47,479 nt of DNA from CAZBDU01 sp964490725 (GTDB lineage Bacteria; Spirochaetota; Spirochaetia; SZUA-6; DRHE01): NCBI GenBank assembly GCA_964490725.1, contig CAZBDU010000036.1, positions 1-47,479 of the forward strand, in the 5' to 3' direction. A model generated the notes under the pieces. The model was not told the DNA's origin, did not search any database, and worked only from the letters and a program-made list of their open reading frames with translations. Position 1 is the stretch's first letter; every line of letters starts with the position of its first letter. Below, one piece after another: positions 7,464-16,547 of this stretch. A program made the position numbers and the translations under genes.

Positions 7464-8504
7464 TTGTACTGCTGCGTTCTCACGCTTGCACTTGCGGTAT
7501 CCTGTGCGCAACAAGTGGCAGCTGACGATGAGACCGACGCAGCCGGGCTATTTAACTACTACGAAAGGAACTACCTTGGACCGCTTGTTCTCGAAAACAT
7601 CGAGAGTGCGCCAACGCAAGGGATGGCACTGTTTCAGTACGAAGCTCGGTATACAAATGGTAATCTGAGCCGCGTTACGGGCTACTACCACGACTCGAAG
7701 CGGATCAAGTTTGTTGACACCATTGAGAACGGGAGAGTCGCAAGAACGCAGTATTCTGCTCCTGACGGGAGTGTCATTCAGGACAAACGACTGGTGTGGG
7801 AGGGGGCCCGTTTGCGCAGGATCGAGAGCTCACAGACGACGATGAATGGCAATACGACAACAGTGCTTCAAGAGTTCACCTATTCCGGTCCACTCAGCAT
7901 CGGGTATTCCGCTGAAAAGACGTATACTTCCAAGAACGAGATTCGCTCGCTTGTGAGCACGGGGACTTTCACCACGGAGATGCGGCCTTTACACATACAT
8001 AGCGTGTTGTCAGTGTCTTTCGCGGACGACGACTTCGAAGTGGACGAATACTACACGTACGCCGCAGAAGGGCTATTGACTGACTATCGGGTCGTGTCGT
8101 CAGCGTATGGCGAAATACAGCATTTCCAGTACGAATACGAAAACGGCAAATTGGTGAGAAAGACAGGGGTCACCGATATGGGTCGGGTGCGGCGAGAGAC
8201 GTACTATCAGGACGGGCACGAAGTGGAATACAACAATCTGGCAGGAAATGAGATGCGGAAGTATTCGGACAAGCAGTGTATGCACATTAGGCAGAAGTTG
8301 ACATTCTGCAAATGGGAGTCATCGAGAGGCGACGGTCTGGTCGATCGTGCGCTGGAGGCCCAGGACGAGAGGATACAGCAAGTCGCGACAGGCCAAGATT
8401 CATACTCCACTTCGAAGACACTGATTCTGGATGCTACGTTCGTGCCTACCATGGATGCTTTCCCGCATAGATATGTGGAACGATACTACGAATCCCGTGA
8501 CTAG
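7464..8504 (+). CDS. Putative lipoprotein with YD-like strands
   Basis: The frame is open from inside the previous gene, but ATG 7290 would overlap it by more than 100 bases. The hydrophobic stretch LYCCVLTLALAVSC, with lipobox-like end AVSC, implies that the protein begins near TTG 7464, behind a gaaggg purine run. This start is uncertain, and CTG 7458 is another option. The mature ~330 residues show YD-like repeated Tyr strands (FQYEARYTNGNLSRVTGYY, EYYTYAAEGLLTDYR, FQYEYENGKLVRKTG), as in the protein at 4892. This suggests a related exported family within the island. No enzymatic motif is seen. Confidence 0.6.
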   Translation: MYCCVLTLALAVSCAQQVAADDETDAAGLFNYYERNYLGPLVLENIESAPTQGMALFQYEARYTNGNLSRVTGYYHDSKRIKFVDTIENGRVARTQYSAPDGSVIQDKRLVWEGARLRRIESSQTTMNGNTTTVLQEFTYSGPLSIGYSAEKTYTSKNEIRSLVSTGTFTTEMRPLHIHSVLSVSFADDDFEVDEYYTYAAEGLLTDYRVVSSAYGEIQHFQYEYENGKLVRKTGVTDMGRVRRETYYQDGHEVEYNNLAGNEMRKYSDKQCMHIRQKLTFCKWESSRGDGLVDRALEAQDERIQQVATGQDSYSTSKTLILDATFVPTMDAFPHRYVERYYESRD

Positions 8505-8601
8505 TTCGCATTGGACGCGGGTACGCCCGGGCAACTGCCAGCGGAAGCCGGTGCGATAGACGGGTAGGCGCCAAGTTGGCAGAGGCAAAGGCCACAGACA
8601 G

Positions 8602-8808
8602 CCGGTGCGTTGGCATGGGTTACTCAGCAAGCGCGTGAGGGATCGGCGGGACGCCCGAAGGGCGGTCCGAGGCGCCCCGGGAGGGCGCCGAGGACGGAAC
8701 CCCCGCCGCGCCCGACCCTCCCCGCCGCCGTGACGCCAGGCAAGGTTGGGGCCTACGGGGCGTCCCGGGCCCTGACCGGAGCGCCCGCGGCGGGGAGGGG
8801 CACGCCCA
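8602..8808. repeat. GC-rich hairpin repeat, copy B
   Basis: This block matches copy A at 3451-3642, most strongly in the first half (from gcaagcgcgtgagggatcgg), with the second half more diverged. It again ends ggcacgccca and again lies directly in front of an Rhs fragment. The stretch 8505-8601 between the lipoprotein gene and this repeat holds nothing recognisable. Confidence 0.7.
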
Positions 8809-8835
8809 TCCTCCCGTGTTCCTTCCATTTGCTCC

Positions 8836-9039
8836 GGGGACCCCGAGGACCGTGCCGACCAGGCGTTCATCGACATCCAGTACCTGCAGGAGCTGGACAG
8901 CTGGATCGGCAAGCCCACCTTCCTGCAGGTGCAGGACGCCTCCGGGCGGATGCCGCGCCAGCGGGTGGGCGGCTACGACCTGCGGGGCAACCTCACCACC
9001 CTGGAGCAGCATCTGGCCGACGGGCGGAGCGCGGTGAGC
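8836..9039 (+). pseudogene. Fragment of an Rhs core (YD-repeat region)
   Basis: One frame reads GDPEDRADQAFIDIQYLQ, then LDSWIGKPTFLQVQDASGR, then GGYDLRGNLTTLEQHLADG and SAVSRL. YDLRGNLT is a YD repeat as found in Rhs cores, upstream of the part present at 5, 1490 and 3649. There is no start, and after SRL the frame continues into unrelated sequence. It is thus an internal slice of the same or a related Rhs gene, stranded here. From 9040 to 9256 no gene is seen; this stretch should hold the promoter of the next gene. Confidence 0.65.
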
Positions 9040-9256
9040 CGGCTGGGCAGCTCGACGGGCGTCTTTGAGTCCCGCCGGAGGCAAGGAGATCGCTGTTGCC
9101 GGATTTCGACGATCCCCCATGACAATCCGGCCATTGCGTGGTAAAGTCTCTTTATATCTAGCGGTGGTCATAATTCGACCGTAAGTACAAACCATTCCGC
9201 GGTTGAATGACCGGTTCTTTCCCAATGTTTGACCTCTGGCGAGGAGGAGTCGATCA

Positions 9257-11299
9257 ATGGCAAAAAGGTCATTCCTGCTGGCTATCCTGGGCTGCCTGGC
9301 CGTCTTGGCGCAGGCCCAGCAGGGGGGAGTCGTCAGCTTCAGCCTGAATCCTTCCGTGAACCTGCCTATCGGCACGAGCGCGGGCCGCTACACCCTGGGC
9401 GGCGGAGCCGAGCTGACCGGGGAATACAGCATGCCGTTCTTTCCCCCGGCCTTCGCCCAGGCGAGTCTGAACTATAACCTGATTCCCTCCGTCACGAACA
9501 AGCTCGTCAACACCTTTTCCCTCGGCATCGGCCCCGGGATCCGCTTCCCCATCGTCTCCAAGCTCTACCTGGGCGCCTCGGTGGAGAACGGCCTGTTCGC
9601 CGCCGTGTTCGAGGGGAAATACTCCTTCAGCTACTACCTGCAGGCCAACGCGGGCCTCAGCTACCGGTTCGTCCCCTCCTTCAGCGTCGGCGCGGGGGTG
9701 AGCTACAAGCACCACTTTGCCTTTCCGGCCGCAGAGCCCCTCTTCCAGGGGCTCTCCGCGCACCTGGACACCTCCTTTCACCTGGGCGGTAAGAAGAGGC
9801 CGGAGCTGAAGATCCGCCAGGTGGAGATCCTGCCGGTCTTCCCGGTGTTCTTCAAGTACTACGACGACAATCCCCTGGGGAAGGTCGTGATCCGCAACGA
9901 GGAGCGCGGCACCATCCGTGACGTGACGGTGAGCCTGTTCGTCCCCCAGTTCATGGACAGCCCCAAGCAGTGCATCCAGATCAAGGAGATGAAGAGGGAC
10001 CAGGAGATGGAGGTGCCGCTGTACGCCCTGTTCACGGAGAACGTGCTGAACATCACGGAGGGCACGAAGTCTCAGGCGGACATCGTGGTGGAGTACACCT
10101 TCGACAAGGAACGCCTGGCGGTGAAGCAGTCGGAGACGATGCGGCTGAACGACCGCAACGCCATGACCTGGGATGACGACCGCAAAACCGCCGCCTTCGT
10201 CACCGCAAAGGACCCCACGGTGCTGCGCTTCGCCAAGCAGGTGGCCGGTCTGGTGCGCCGGGAAGGGGCTCCGGCGGTGGAGGACAGCCTGCTGGTGGCC
10301 ATGGGGCTGCACGAGGCGCTCGCCCTGTACGGGCTGCGCTACGTTCCCGACCCCACCACTCCCTACATCGAGTACTCGCAGAACATCTCGGCGGTGGATT
10401 TCCTGCAGTTTCCCAACCAGACCCTCCAGTACCGCGCCGGAGACTGCGACGACCTGTCCATCCTCTACTGCGCCCTGCTGGAGGCGGTGGGTATCGAGAC
10501 GGCCTTCGTGGCCGTGCCCGGCCACATCTACATAGCCTTTGTTCTGGAGGTGCCGCCGGACCGGGTATCCTTGCGCTTCTCCCGGCCGGAGGACGTGATC
10601 GTCGCGGAGGGCAAGGCCTGGATTCCCCTGGAGGTGACTTCCATCGATCAGGGCTTCATGAAGGCCTGGGACCTGGCCGCCCGGGAGTGGCGGCGCTACC
10701 AGCCCACGGGTGAGGCGGTGTTCTACACCACCCGGGAGGCCTGGAAGCTGTTCGAGGCCGTGGGGTTCCAGGCGCCCCAGGAGACCGTGCGGCTGCCGGA
10801 TGACCGGGAGGTGATGGAGCGCTTCCACGCGGAGAAGGAGAGGCTCCTGGAAAAGGAGATGCTCCCCCAGGTGCAGGCGGTCCAGGAGCGGCTCAAGAAG
10901 ACTCCCGGGGATCCCCGCTACCTGAACGCCCTGGGGACGATCTACGCCAAGTACGGGCTGTTCGACCAGGCGGAGGAGCAGTACCGGAAGGCCATCTCCC
11001 AGAACTACGCCCCCGCCATCGCCAACATGGGCAACGTCCTGTTCCTGCGGGGCGACACGGAGGCCGCCCAGCAGTACTACCTGCGGGCGTTGAAGCTGGA
11101 CCCCGAGCGGGTGGCGGTGCTGATCAACCTGGCCAAGACCTACTGGGAGATGGAGAACTACGAGGAGGCGCAGAAGTACTACAACCGGGCCCGGGAGCTG
11201 GACCCGGTGCTGCCGGAGAAGTACCGCTACCTGGAGTCGGAGCGCACCGGCGGCCGCGCCGCGGAGGCGGGCCGCCGCGAGGTGGACTGGGCCGAGTAG
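9257..11299 (+). CDS. Exported protein: outer-membrane-barrel-like N-terminus, transglutaminase-like core, TPR repeats
   Basis: This 680-residue protein starts at ATG 9257 behind gaggaggag. A signal peptide covers residues 1-20 (ending AQAQQ). Residues ~25-175 are alternating Gly/aromatic strands like a small outer-membrane beta barrel (LGIGPGIRFPI, YLGASVENGLF). Residues ~370-430 resemble a transglutaminase-like cysteine-protease fold: Cys397 in YRAGDCDDLSILYCALLE and His423 in VPGHIYIAF. The acid of the usual triad is not clear. Residues ~550-660 carry TPR units (YLNALGTIYAKYGLFDQAEEQY, AIANMGNVLFLRGDTEAAQQYY, AVLINLAKTYWEMENYEEAQKYY). It is first of a five-gene run of exported proteins. 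A periplasmic or outer-membrane scaffolding role is inference. Confidence 0.85.
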   Translation: MAKRSFLLAILGCLAVLAQAQQGGVVSFSLNPSVNLPIGTSAGRYTLGGGAELTGEYSMPFFPPAFAQASLNYNLIPSVTNKLVNTFSLGIGPGIRFPIVSKLYLGASVENGLFAAVFEGKYSFSYYLQANAGLSYRFVPSFSVGAGVSYKHHFAFPAAEPLFQGLSAHLDTSFHLGGKKRPELKIRQVEILPVFPVFFKYYDDNPLGKVVIRNEERGTIRDVTVSLFVPQFMDSPKQCIQIKEMKRDQEMEVPLYALFTENVLNITEGTKSQADIVVEYTFDKERLAVKQSETMRLNDRNAMTWDDDRKTAAFVTAKDPTVLRFAKQVAGLVRREGAPAVEDSLLVAMGLHEALALYGLRYVPDPTTPYIEYSQNISAVDFLQFPNQTLQYRAGDCDDLSILYCALLEAVGIETAFVAVPGHIYIAFVLEVPPDRVSLRFSRPEDVIVAEGKAWIPLEVTSIDQGFMKAWDLAAREWRRYQPTGEAVFYTTREAWKLFEAVGFQAPQETVRLPDDREVMERFHAEKERLLEKEMLPQVQAVQERLKKTPGDPRYLNALGTIYAKYGLFDQAEEQYRKAISQNYAPAIANMGNVLFLRGDTEAAQQYYLRALKLDPERVAVLINLAKTYWEMENYEEAQKYYNRARELDPVLPEKYRYLESERTGGRAAEAGRREVDWAE

Positions 11300-11321
11300 G
11301 GGCTCGTTGGGAGATATGAGG

Positions 11322-12713
11322 ATGCCGAGCATGCAGAGCGGAAAGAGCAGAGGCGGCCGCCGGGTGGCGGCCTGGGTTCCTGGCGCGGCCCTGCTGATCG
11401 TGGCGGGGCTTCTGGCCGCGCTTGCGGGATGCAACAACATGGTCTCCATGGGAGACCTGCTGGGGCTGATCGACTCCGACATCACCGGCTCGCTGGCCAA
11501 GATCGAGGTCCGGCAGGGCAGCACGCTCCTGGCCAGCGGCACGGGGCAGTACTCCTTCGGCTCCGTGGTGGTGGACGGGGCGGGCGGGTTCGCCAGCGCC
11601 GCGGTGACCTTCACGGTGACCAACGCCGGCGGAGCGCAGAGCACCCTCCAGGTGAGCTCCGTGAGCCTGAGCGGCACGCACAAGGCGGACTTCGTGCTGC
11701 CCTCGGTGACCAGCACCAACCTGGGCTACAACGAGAGCCTGACCTTCACGATCACCTTCGACCCGACCGCGGTGGGCGCCCGCACGGCCACCGTCACCAT
11801 CGCCAGCAGCGACCAGGACACCGCCTCCTACACCTTCACGGTGACGGGCACGGGGCAGCTGTTCCGGGTGGAGTCGGTGTCGGTGCCGGCGGTGACGGGA
11901 TTCGTCATGGGCTACACGGGCGTCGCCACGCCTACCACCACGGTCAACCTGACGGCCTTCGCGATGAGCACCTACGAGATCAGCTACTCGGTCTGGATCA
12001 ACGTCAAGAACTGGGCGACCGGAAACGGCTACACCTTCACCAACCAGGAGAAGATGGGTGACGGGGCTCCGGGAACGACGGACGAACCGGTGACCAATGT
12101 CACCTGGCAGGATGCCATTGCCTGGTGTAATGCCGCCTCCGAACTCGGAGGGCTCAACCCCGTCTACTATACCGACGCGACGCAAACAACCCTCTATCAG
12201 AATGCGAACAATACGACTGCGGACATCGCGGCCGGGCCCGGGGGGGGGAAGAACAACAACGACTGCGTGGACTGGCTCGCCAACGGGTACCGCCTGCCCA
12301 CGGAAGCGGAGTGGGAGTACGCGGCGCGCTATGCAACGCCCTATACCCAGGGAGACTGGGTCAGCGGCGCCACCGGGGCCGGCCAGGAGGGAACCTACAC
12401 CTGGTACACGACCAACTCCGGCGGCACCACGCACCCTGTGGGGATCCAAGAGCCAAACGGACTCGGGATCTACGACATGAGCGGCAACGTCTTCGAGTGG
12501 TGCTGGGACTGGTACGACGCCCTGCCCGGCGGAGGTCCCCTCCCGGATCCCAAGGGCCCGATCGACTCGTCGTTCGGCGTGAGCCGTGTGACCCGGGGAG
12601 GGGCTTTCAACTCAGGAATAGGCACCTACCTGCGCACCTCGGACCGGGCCGCCCCTCTGGGACCGGCGACCGTGGCCAACAACCTCGGCTTCCGCGTGGC
12701 GCGGCGGCCCTGA
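11322..12713 (+). CDS. SUMF1-domain lipoprotein with choice-of-anchor D domain
   Basis: ATG 11322 is chosen because a gggag ribosome site lies 8 bases upstream; TTG 11307 and ATG 11316 are alternatives. The signal peptide ends in a lipobox (ALAGC), so the protein should be lipid-anchored. Next comes an Ig-like choice-of-anchor D (ASPM-SPD2-hydin-type) domain: FASAAVTFTVTNAGG, SLTFTITFDPTAVGARTATVTI and FTVTGTG. A SUMF1/FGE-fold domain follows, with YEISYSVW, NGYRLPTEAEWEYAA, GLGIYDMSGNVFEWCWD, VTRGGAFN and GFRVARRP. The active-site cysteines of true FGE are absent, so a carbohydrate- or ligand-binding role is more likely. It starts 22 bases after the upstream gene. Confidence 0.88.
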   Translation: MPSMQSGKSRGGRRVAAWVPGAALLIVAGLLAALAGCNNMVSMGDLLGLIDSDITGSLAKIEVRQGSTLLASGTGQYSFGSVVVDGAGGFASAAVTFTVTNAGGAQSTLQVSSVSLSGTHKADFVLPSVTSTNLGYNESLTFTITFDPTAVGARTATVTIASSDQDTASYTFTVTGTGQLFRVESVSVPAVTGFVMGYTGVATPTTTVNLTAFAMSTYEISYSVWINVKNWATGNGYTFTNQEKMGDGAPGTTDEPVTNVTWQDAIAWCNAASELGGLNPVYYTDATQTTLYQNANNTTADIAAGPGGGKNNNDCVDWLANGYRLPTEAEWEYAARYATPYTQGDWVSGATGAGQEGTYTWYTTNSGGTTHPVGIQEPNGLGIYDMSGNVFEWCWDWYDALPGGGPLPDPKGPIDSSFGVSRVTRGGAFNSGIGTYLRTSDRAAPLGPATVANNLGFRVARRP

Positions 12714-12768
12714 CCGTGGAGGCTCCACAACGGGGAGAGATTCGAAACGCGGAATAAAGGATGGGACG

Positions 12769-14487
12769 ATGAACAAGATCGTGCTTTGCGGATTGATGGC
12801 TCTGGCGGCGGTGACGCTTTCCGGCCAGGAGGTTCTACAAAGTAGCGACCTCTACACCACCGTCACGTCCATGCAGGGCGGAGACTACGCCCTGAAGATC
12901 AAGGAGGCCGGCAGCTTCGAGAAGGTGCCGGCAGCGGGGGACGGCACCGTGCTGGATCCCTATCCCTATGGCTACCGGGACTTCCTGCCCCCCAGCCAGC
13001 CGGCGGGGGTGCGGGCGGTTGCCCTGGACTCCACGAGCATCCGGGTCTCCTACCTGGCCTCCACGGACAACATCCGGGTGATCGGCTACCGGATCTACCG
13101 GGACGACGCCTACGTGGGCTACACCGAGGAGGAGAGCTACGTGGACTCCGGGCTGCAGCAGCGGACCACCTACCTGTACAGCGTCCAGGCCGTGGACCGG
13201 TCGCTGAACCGCTCCGAGCGCAGCGAGAACGTGGCGGCCAGCACCCTGGACCCGACCGCCGCTTCCAGCCCGCCGCACTTCGTGGCCGGCCCCTCGGTGC
13301 GCTACGCCGCCGACACCTTTGCGGTGGTCGGCTTCACCACGGACAAGGCGGTGGAGGCCACGGTGGAGTACGGCGCAGACGGCAGCTACGGGAGCAGCGC
13401 CACGGTGGCGGAGTACCTCACCGAGCACGTGGTCACTCTCACCGGCCTCAGCCCCGGCACCTCCTACGAGTACCGGGTGACGGTGAACGACTTCGGGGAC
13501 CACGGTCCGGTCACCAGCGCTCCCGACCAGTTCTACACCGCCTGGAACGCGGACACGGTCCCGCCGGGGTTCCTCCAGGGGCCCACGGCCTCCTACGTCT
13601 CGGACACCCTGGCCACCATCACCTTCCAGACCGACGAGGACGCGCTGGCCACGGTCTGGTACGGGGCCGGCTCCCTCAACGAGGAGGTGGCCGCGGAGGC
13701 CTTCTACGCCGCCGACCACTCCGTCACCCTCACGGGCCTGGACCCGTTCACGGCCTACTCCTTCCAGGTGGAGATGAGCGACCGGTCGGGCAACGGCCCG
13801 GTGGCCTCGGCGGTCCTGAGCTTCACCACCACCGGCGAGCCTGATCTGACACCTCCGCACATCCACAAGAAGCCCAGACCGATCTACCTGGCCGACCACG
13901 TGGCGGTGCTGGGCTGGGAGACCGACGAACCGGCCAACAGCGTGGTCAACTTCGGCACGGCGAGGGGGTTCCTGGACCGTCAGGCCGTGTCCCACGTGAT
14001 GACTACCAGGCACCTGGTGGTGCTCTACAACCTGGACAACCATGAGAAGATCTACTTCTCCGCCTCCTCAACGGATCCCAGCGGCAACGTGAGCGAGGAG
14101 TGGCGGGAGCAGCACTTCACGACCTTCAAGTTCCCGGACGACGCCCCGCCCAAGATCAGGAAGCTCGAGGTGCGGGCGGAGGCCGATTGGGCGGTGATCC
14201 GCTGGGAAACCGACGAGCTCACCGAGAGCAAGGTGCTCTTCGGGACTGACTCCGGCGTCTACACCTTCCAGAAGTACGACTGGAACCTGGCGGAGAAGCA
14301 CTCGATGCGGTTGACGGGGCTGACCCCGGGAGAGCGGTATTACTTCCAGATTCTGGCCACGGACCCGTCGGGCAACCAGGCCCAGACTCCGGAGTACTCC
14401 TTCCCAAGGGAAGGGAAGCGACATCAGTTTGTTTCACATTCAGAAGCACGAGACCATCATCGGAAAGAGGAGAGGCACGATGAATAG
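12769..14487 (+). CDS. Secreted protein with tandem fibronectin type III repeats
   Basis: This 572-residue protein has a signal peptide (residues 1-19, LSGQE). Four to five fibronectin-III units follow: residues ~80-165 (YRIYRDDAYVGY, YLYSVQAVDRSLNRSE) and then repeats of about 95 residues with recurring signatures (FTTDKAVEATVEYG, TLTGLSPGTSYEYRV; FQTDEDALATVWYG; WETDEPANSVVNFG; WETDELTESKVLFG, LTGLTPGERYYFQI). These resemble the Fn3 modules found next to purple acid phosphatases and surface glycoside-binding proteins, but no catalytic domain is attached. Its stop overlaps the next gene's start by 8 bases, so the two are translationally coupled. Confidence 0.88.
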   Translation: MNKIVLCGLMALAAVTLSGQEVLQSSDLYTTVTSMQGGDYALKIKEAGSFEKVPAAGDGTVLDPYPYGYRDFLPPSQPAGVRAVALDSTSIRVSYLASTDNIRVIGYRIYRDDAYVGYTEEESYVDSGLQQRTTYLYSVQAVDRSLNRSERSENVAASTLDPTAASSPPHFVAGPSVRYAADTFAVVGFTTDKAVEATVEYGADGSYGSSATVAEYLTEHVVTLTGLSPGTSYEYRVTVNDFGDHGPVTSAPDQFYTAWNADTVPPGFLQGPTASYVSDTLATITFQTDEDALATVWYGAGSLNEEVAAEAFYAADHSVTLTGLDPFTAYSFQVEMSDRSGNGPVASAVLSFTTTGEPDLTPPHIHKKPRPIYLADHVAVLGWETDEPANSVVNFGTARGFLDRQAVSHVMTTRHLVVLYNLDNHEKIYFSASSTDPSGNVSEEWREQHFTTFKFPDDAPPKIRKLEVRAEADWAVIRWETDELTESKVLFGTDSGVYTFQKYDWNLAEKHSMRLTGLTPGERYYFQILATDPSGNQAQTPEYSFPREGKRHQFVSHSEARDHHRKEERHDE

Positions 14488-14932
14488 GATCATCAGGATT
14501 GCGGTAGTGGTTGTGTTCCTGGCGGGGGTCACCTTCTTCGCGGCCGCTGACCCTCTGCAGAAGCTGATCGGGTACACGGGCTTTCTCACGGAGCTGGGGA
14601 CGCCGGTGACCGGCGCGCGGGACCTCACCTTCAAGATCTACAGCGCGGCGACCGGAGGGACGCCCCTCTGGACTGAGACTCATACCGGGGTGGTCGTCAC
14701 GGACGGAGAGTTCACCGTCTCCCTGGGCGAGACCGTTCCCCTGGACGGGTCGGTGGACTTTCACTCCAACCTCCAGTACTGGCTGGGGGTTACCATCGGG
14801 GCCGGTGTGGAGCTGACGCCCAGGAAGAAGCTCCTATTCGTACCCTACGCCTTCAAGGCGGAGATCGAAACGCGGACCAGCGATCCGGCATCTCCGGTCA
14901 CCGGGCAGATCTGGCTGAGGACGGACCTGTAA
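14480..14932 (+). CDS. Small secreted fibre-like or surface-associated protein
   Basis: ATG 14480 is chosen behind gaggagagg. It gives a clean signal peptide (MNRIIRIAVVVVFLAGV, then FFAAADP); an earlier in-frame start at 14429 would prepend a charged stretch lying inside the upstream gene. The mature ~125 residues match a widespread, poorly named surface module. The order is a GYTGFLTELGTPV opening, LTFKIYSAATGGTPLWTET, VTDGEFTVSLG, YWLGVTIG, and a PYAFKAE end. This module is commonly found at the start of phage-tail-fibre-like or collagen-like surface proteins. Here it stands alone. Function unknown. Confidence 0.75.
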   Translation: MNRIIRIAVVVVFLAGVTFFAAADPLQKLIGYTGFLTELGTPVTGARDLTFKIYSAATGGTPLWTETHTGVVVTDGEFTVSLGETVPLDGSVDFHSNLQYWLGVTIGAGVELTPRKKLLFVPYAFKAEIETRTSDPASPVTGQIWLRTDL

Positions 14933-14964
14933 CCCCACTGTCCCGCTATCAGGAGGACATGGAC

Positions 14965-16542
14965 ATGCGTATCAGAAGACGTGCCTGCAGGATCGCGCTC
15001 CTGCTATTCGCCGGTCTGGCGCTCCTGCTCCTGCCCGGCGCCGCGCTGTACGCCCAGTGCTTCACCGGCCTGCCCGATCCGATCATCACCCTGGGAGGCA
15101 CGGAGAACTACCTGAACTTCGAAGGGACCCCCTACGTTCGCTACCGCATCCCCGTGGTCAACTGGTCCGCCTTCCCGGACGCCCTGTTCGTCCCGCGGCC
15201 GGACCTGCCCGCCTGCGGCATCAACACGGACGCCGCCCGCGGCTGGGTGGAGATCTACGACGCCAGCGACGACAGCTACATCTACGGGTTCTGCGCGTTC
15301 GACTCGGCAAACGACCTTACAAACGTCTGGTTCGGGCTCCTTCCCGGCGTGACCCCGCCGGCGCAGGTGTACATCAAGATCATCGACCGGGACCCCGCCT
15401 GTACCGACGAGTGGGTCTCGGCCCCCATCAACGTCTACGCCCCGACGCCCGCGGTGGCCAACCCCGACGCCTTCAACACCCCCGAGGACACCGCCTACAC
15501 GGGGGCGGTGCTCTCCAATGACACCGACATCAACGGCGACACCCTGGACGTGACGGCGGTCACCGCGCCCAGCCACGGCACCGCGACGCTGCTCGCGAGC
15601 AACAGCGTGCGCTACACCCCGGCGGCCAACTACCACGGCTCGGACAGCTTCACCTACACCGTGAGTGACGGGACCCACACCACCGTCGGCACGGTCAACG
15701 TGACGGTCAGCTCCGTTCCCGACAACCCGGTGGCCGCCGCCGACGCCGCCACCGTGGCGGAGGATTCAAGCGTTTCCGTCTCTGTGCTGGCCAACGACAC
15801 CGACGTGGACATCCCCCTGGACGGGGACGTGCTGGCGGTGCAGAGCGTGACCGACCCGCCCCACGGGACCACCTCCATCGTGGGTCTCCAGGTTCTCTAC
15901 ACCCCGGACGCCAACTACAACGGCTCGGACAGCTTCAGCTACACCATGAACGACGGCACCGGGCGCACGGATTCAGCGAATGTCTCCGTCACCGTCACCT
16001 CGGTCCCGGACGCTCCGAACGCCCCCACGGGGCTGCAGACGCAGGGGAAGGTGGACCCCATCAACGTCTCCGATTACACGCCGCTGTTCAGCTGGCTGTT
16101 CAGCGACATCGACGAGGCGGACGCCTCCGGGGACCACCAGAGCGCCTGGCAGATCCGCATCGGCACCTCCTCGGGCGCCTCAGACGCCTGGGATTCGGGC
16201 AAGGTCACCGGCGTGCCGGGCAGCGGCACCCTGCCGGGAGCAGTGGTCCTGTTGCCCAACGCCACTTACTGGTGGTCCGTGCGGGTCTGGGACAGCTACG
16301 ACCTGCCCAGCGCCTATGCGACGGACGGGACCTTCGTCATCCTGGACATCGGGCTGCGCGTGTTCGACGGCACGCAGATCGTGCGCATCGCCACGGACTA
16401 CGTGAGCCCCACCACCTATCCGCTGCGCATCCACAAGGGCGGCACGACCTACGGGATCGTGCTGGTGGACCCGTCGGATCCGGATGCCTCGAAGATCCGC
16501 ATCCAGACCAGCTCCGGGATCAAGGCGCTGAAGAAGATGTAG
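14965..16542 (+). CDS. Secreted protein with tandem Ig-like (VCBS/'tandem-95') repeats
   Basis: ATG 14965 is preferred because aggagg (14951-14956) lies 8 bases upstream; ATG 14959 is too close. Basic residues and a long hydrophobic helix form the signal peptide (RRRACRIALLLFAGLALLLL, ending YAQC). Residues ~165-345 are two tandem-95/cadherin-like repeats with the hallmark pattern NPDAFNTPEDTAYTG, VLSNDTDINGDTLDV, VRYTPAANYHGSDSFTYTV and then VLANDTDVDIPLDGD, LYTPDANYNGSDSFSYT. The Asp-rich loops suggest calcium binding. A fibronectin-like module follows (~355-455, SAWQIRIGTSS, ATYWWSVRVWDSYD). It is the last gene of the exported operon, and a hairpin terminator follows. Confidence 0.88.
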   Translation: MRIRRRACRIALLLFAGLALLLLPGAALYAQCFTGLPDPIITLGGTENYLNFEGTPYVRYRIPVVNWSAFPDALFVPRPDLPACGINTDAARGWVEIYDASDDSYIYGFCAFDSANDLTNVWFGLLPGVTPPAQVYIKIIDRDPACTDEWVSAPINVYAPTPAVANPDAFNTPEDTAYTGAVLSNDTDINGDTLDVTAVTAPSHGTATLLASNSVRYTPAANYHGSDSFTYTVSDGTHTTVGTVNVTVSSVPDNPVAAADAATVAEDSSVSVSVLANDTDVDIPLDGDVLAVQSVTDPPHGTTSIVGLQVLYTPDANYNGSDSFSYTMNDGTGRTDSANVSVTVTSVPDAPNAPTGLQTQGKVDPINVSDYTPLFSWLFSDIDEADASGDHQSAWQIRIGTSSGASDAWDSGKVTGVPGSGTLPGAVVLLPNATYWWSVRVWDSYDLPSAYATDGTFVILDIGLRVFDGTQIVRIATDYVSPTTYPLRIHKGGTTYGIVLVDPSDPDASKIRIQTSSGIKALKKM

Positions 16543-16547
16543 CATCA

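Noticed and set aside
3211..8808. Insertion sequence or transposon behind the repeats of the island.
   Set aside because: No transposase, integrase or clear terminal inverted repeats with target duplications were found.
9269..11719. Very long open frame (816 codons) on the minus strand opposite the barrel/transglutaminase/TPR gene.
   Set aside because: It mirrors the codons of a well-supported plus-strand gene, has low-complexity Leu/Val/Arg/Gly composition and shows no domain; high GC content creates such shadows.
6520..12713. True formylglycine-generating enzyme activity for the two SUMF1-fold proteins.
   Set aside because: Neither shows the closely spaced active-site cysteines of FGE, and no sulfatase gene is present.
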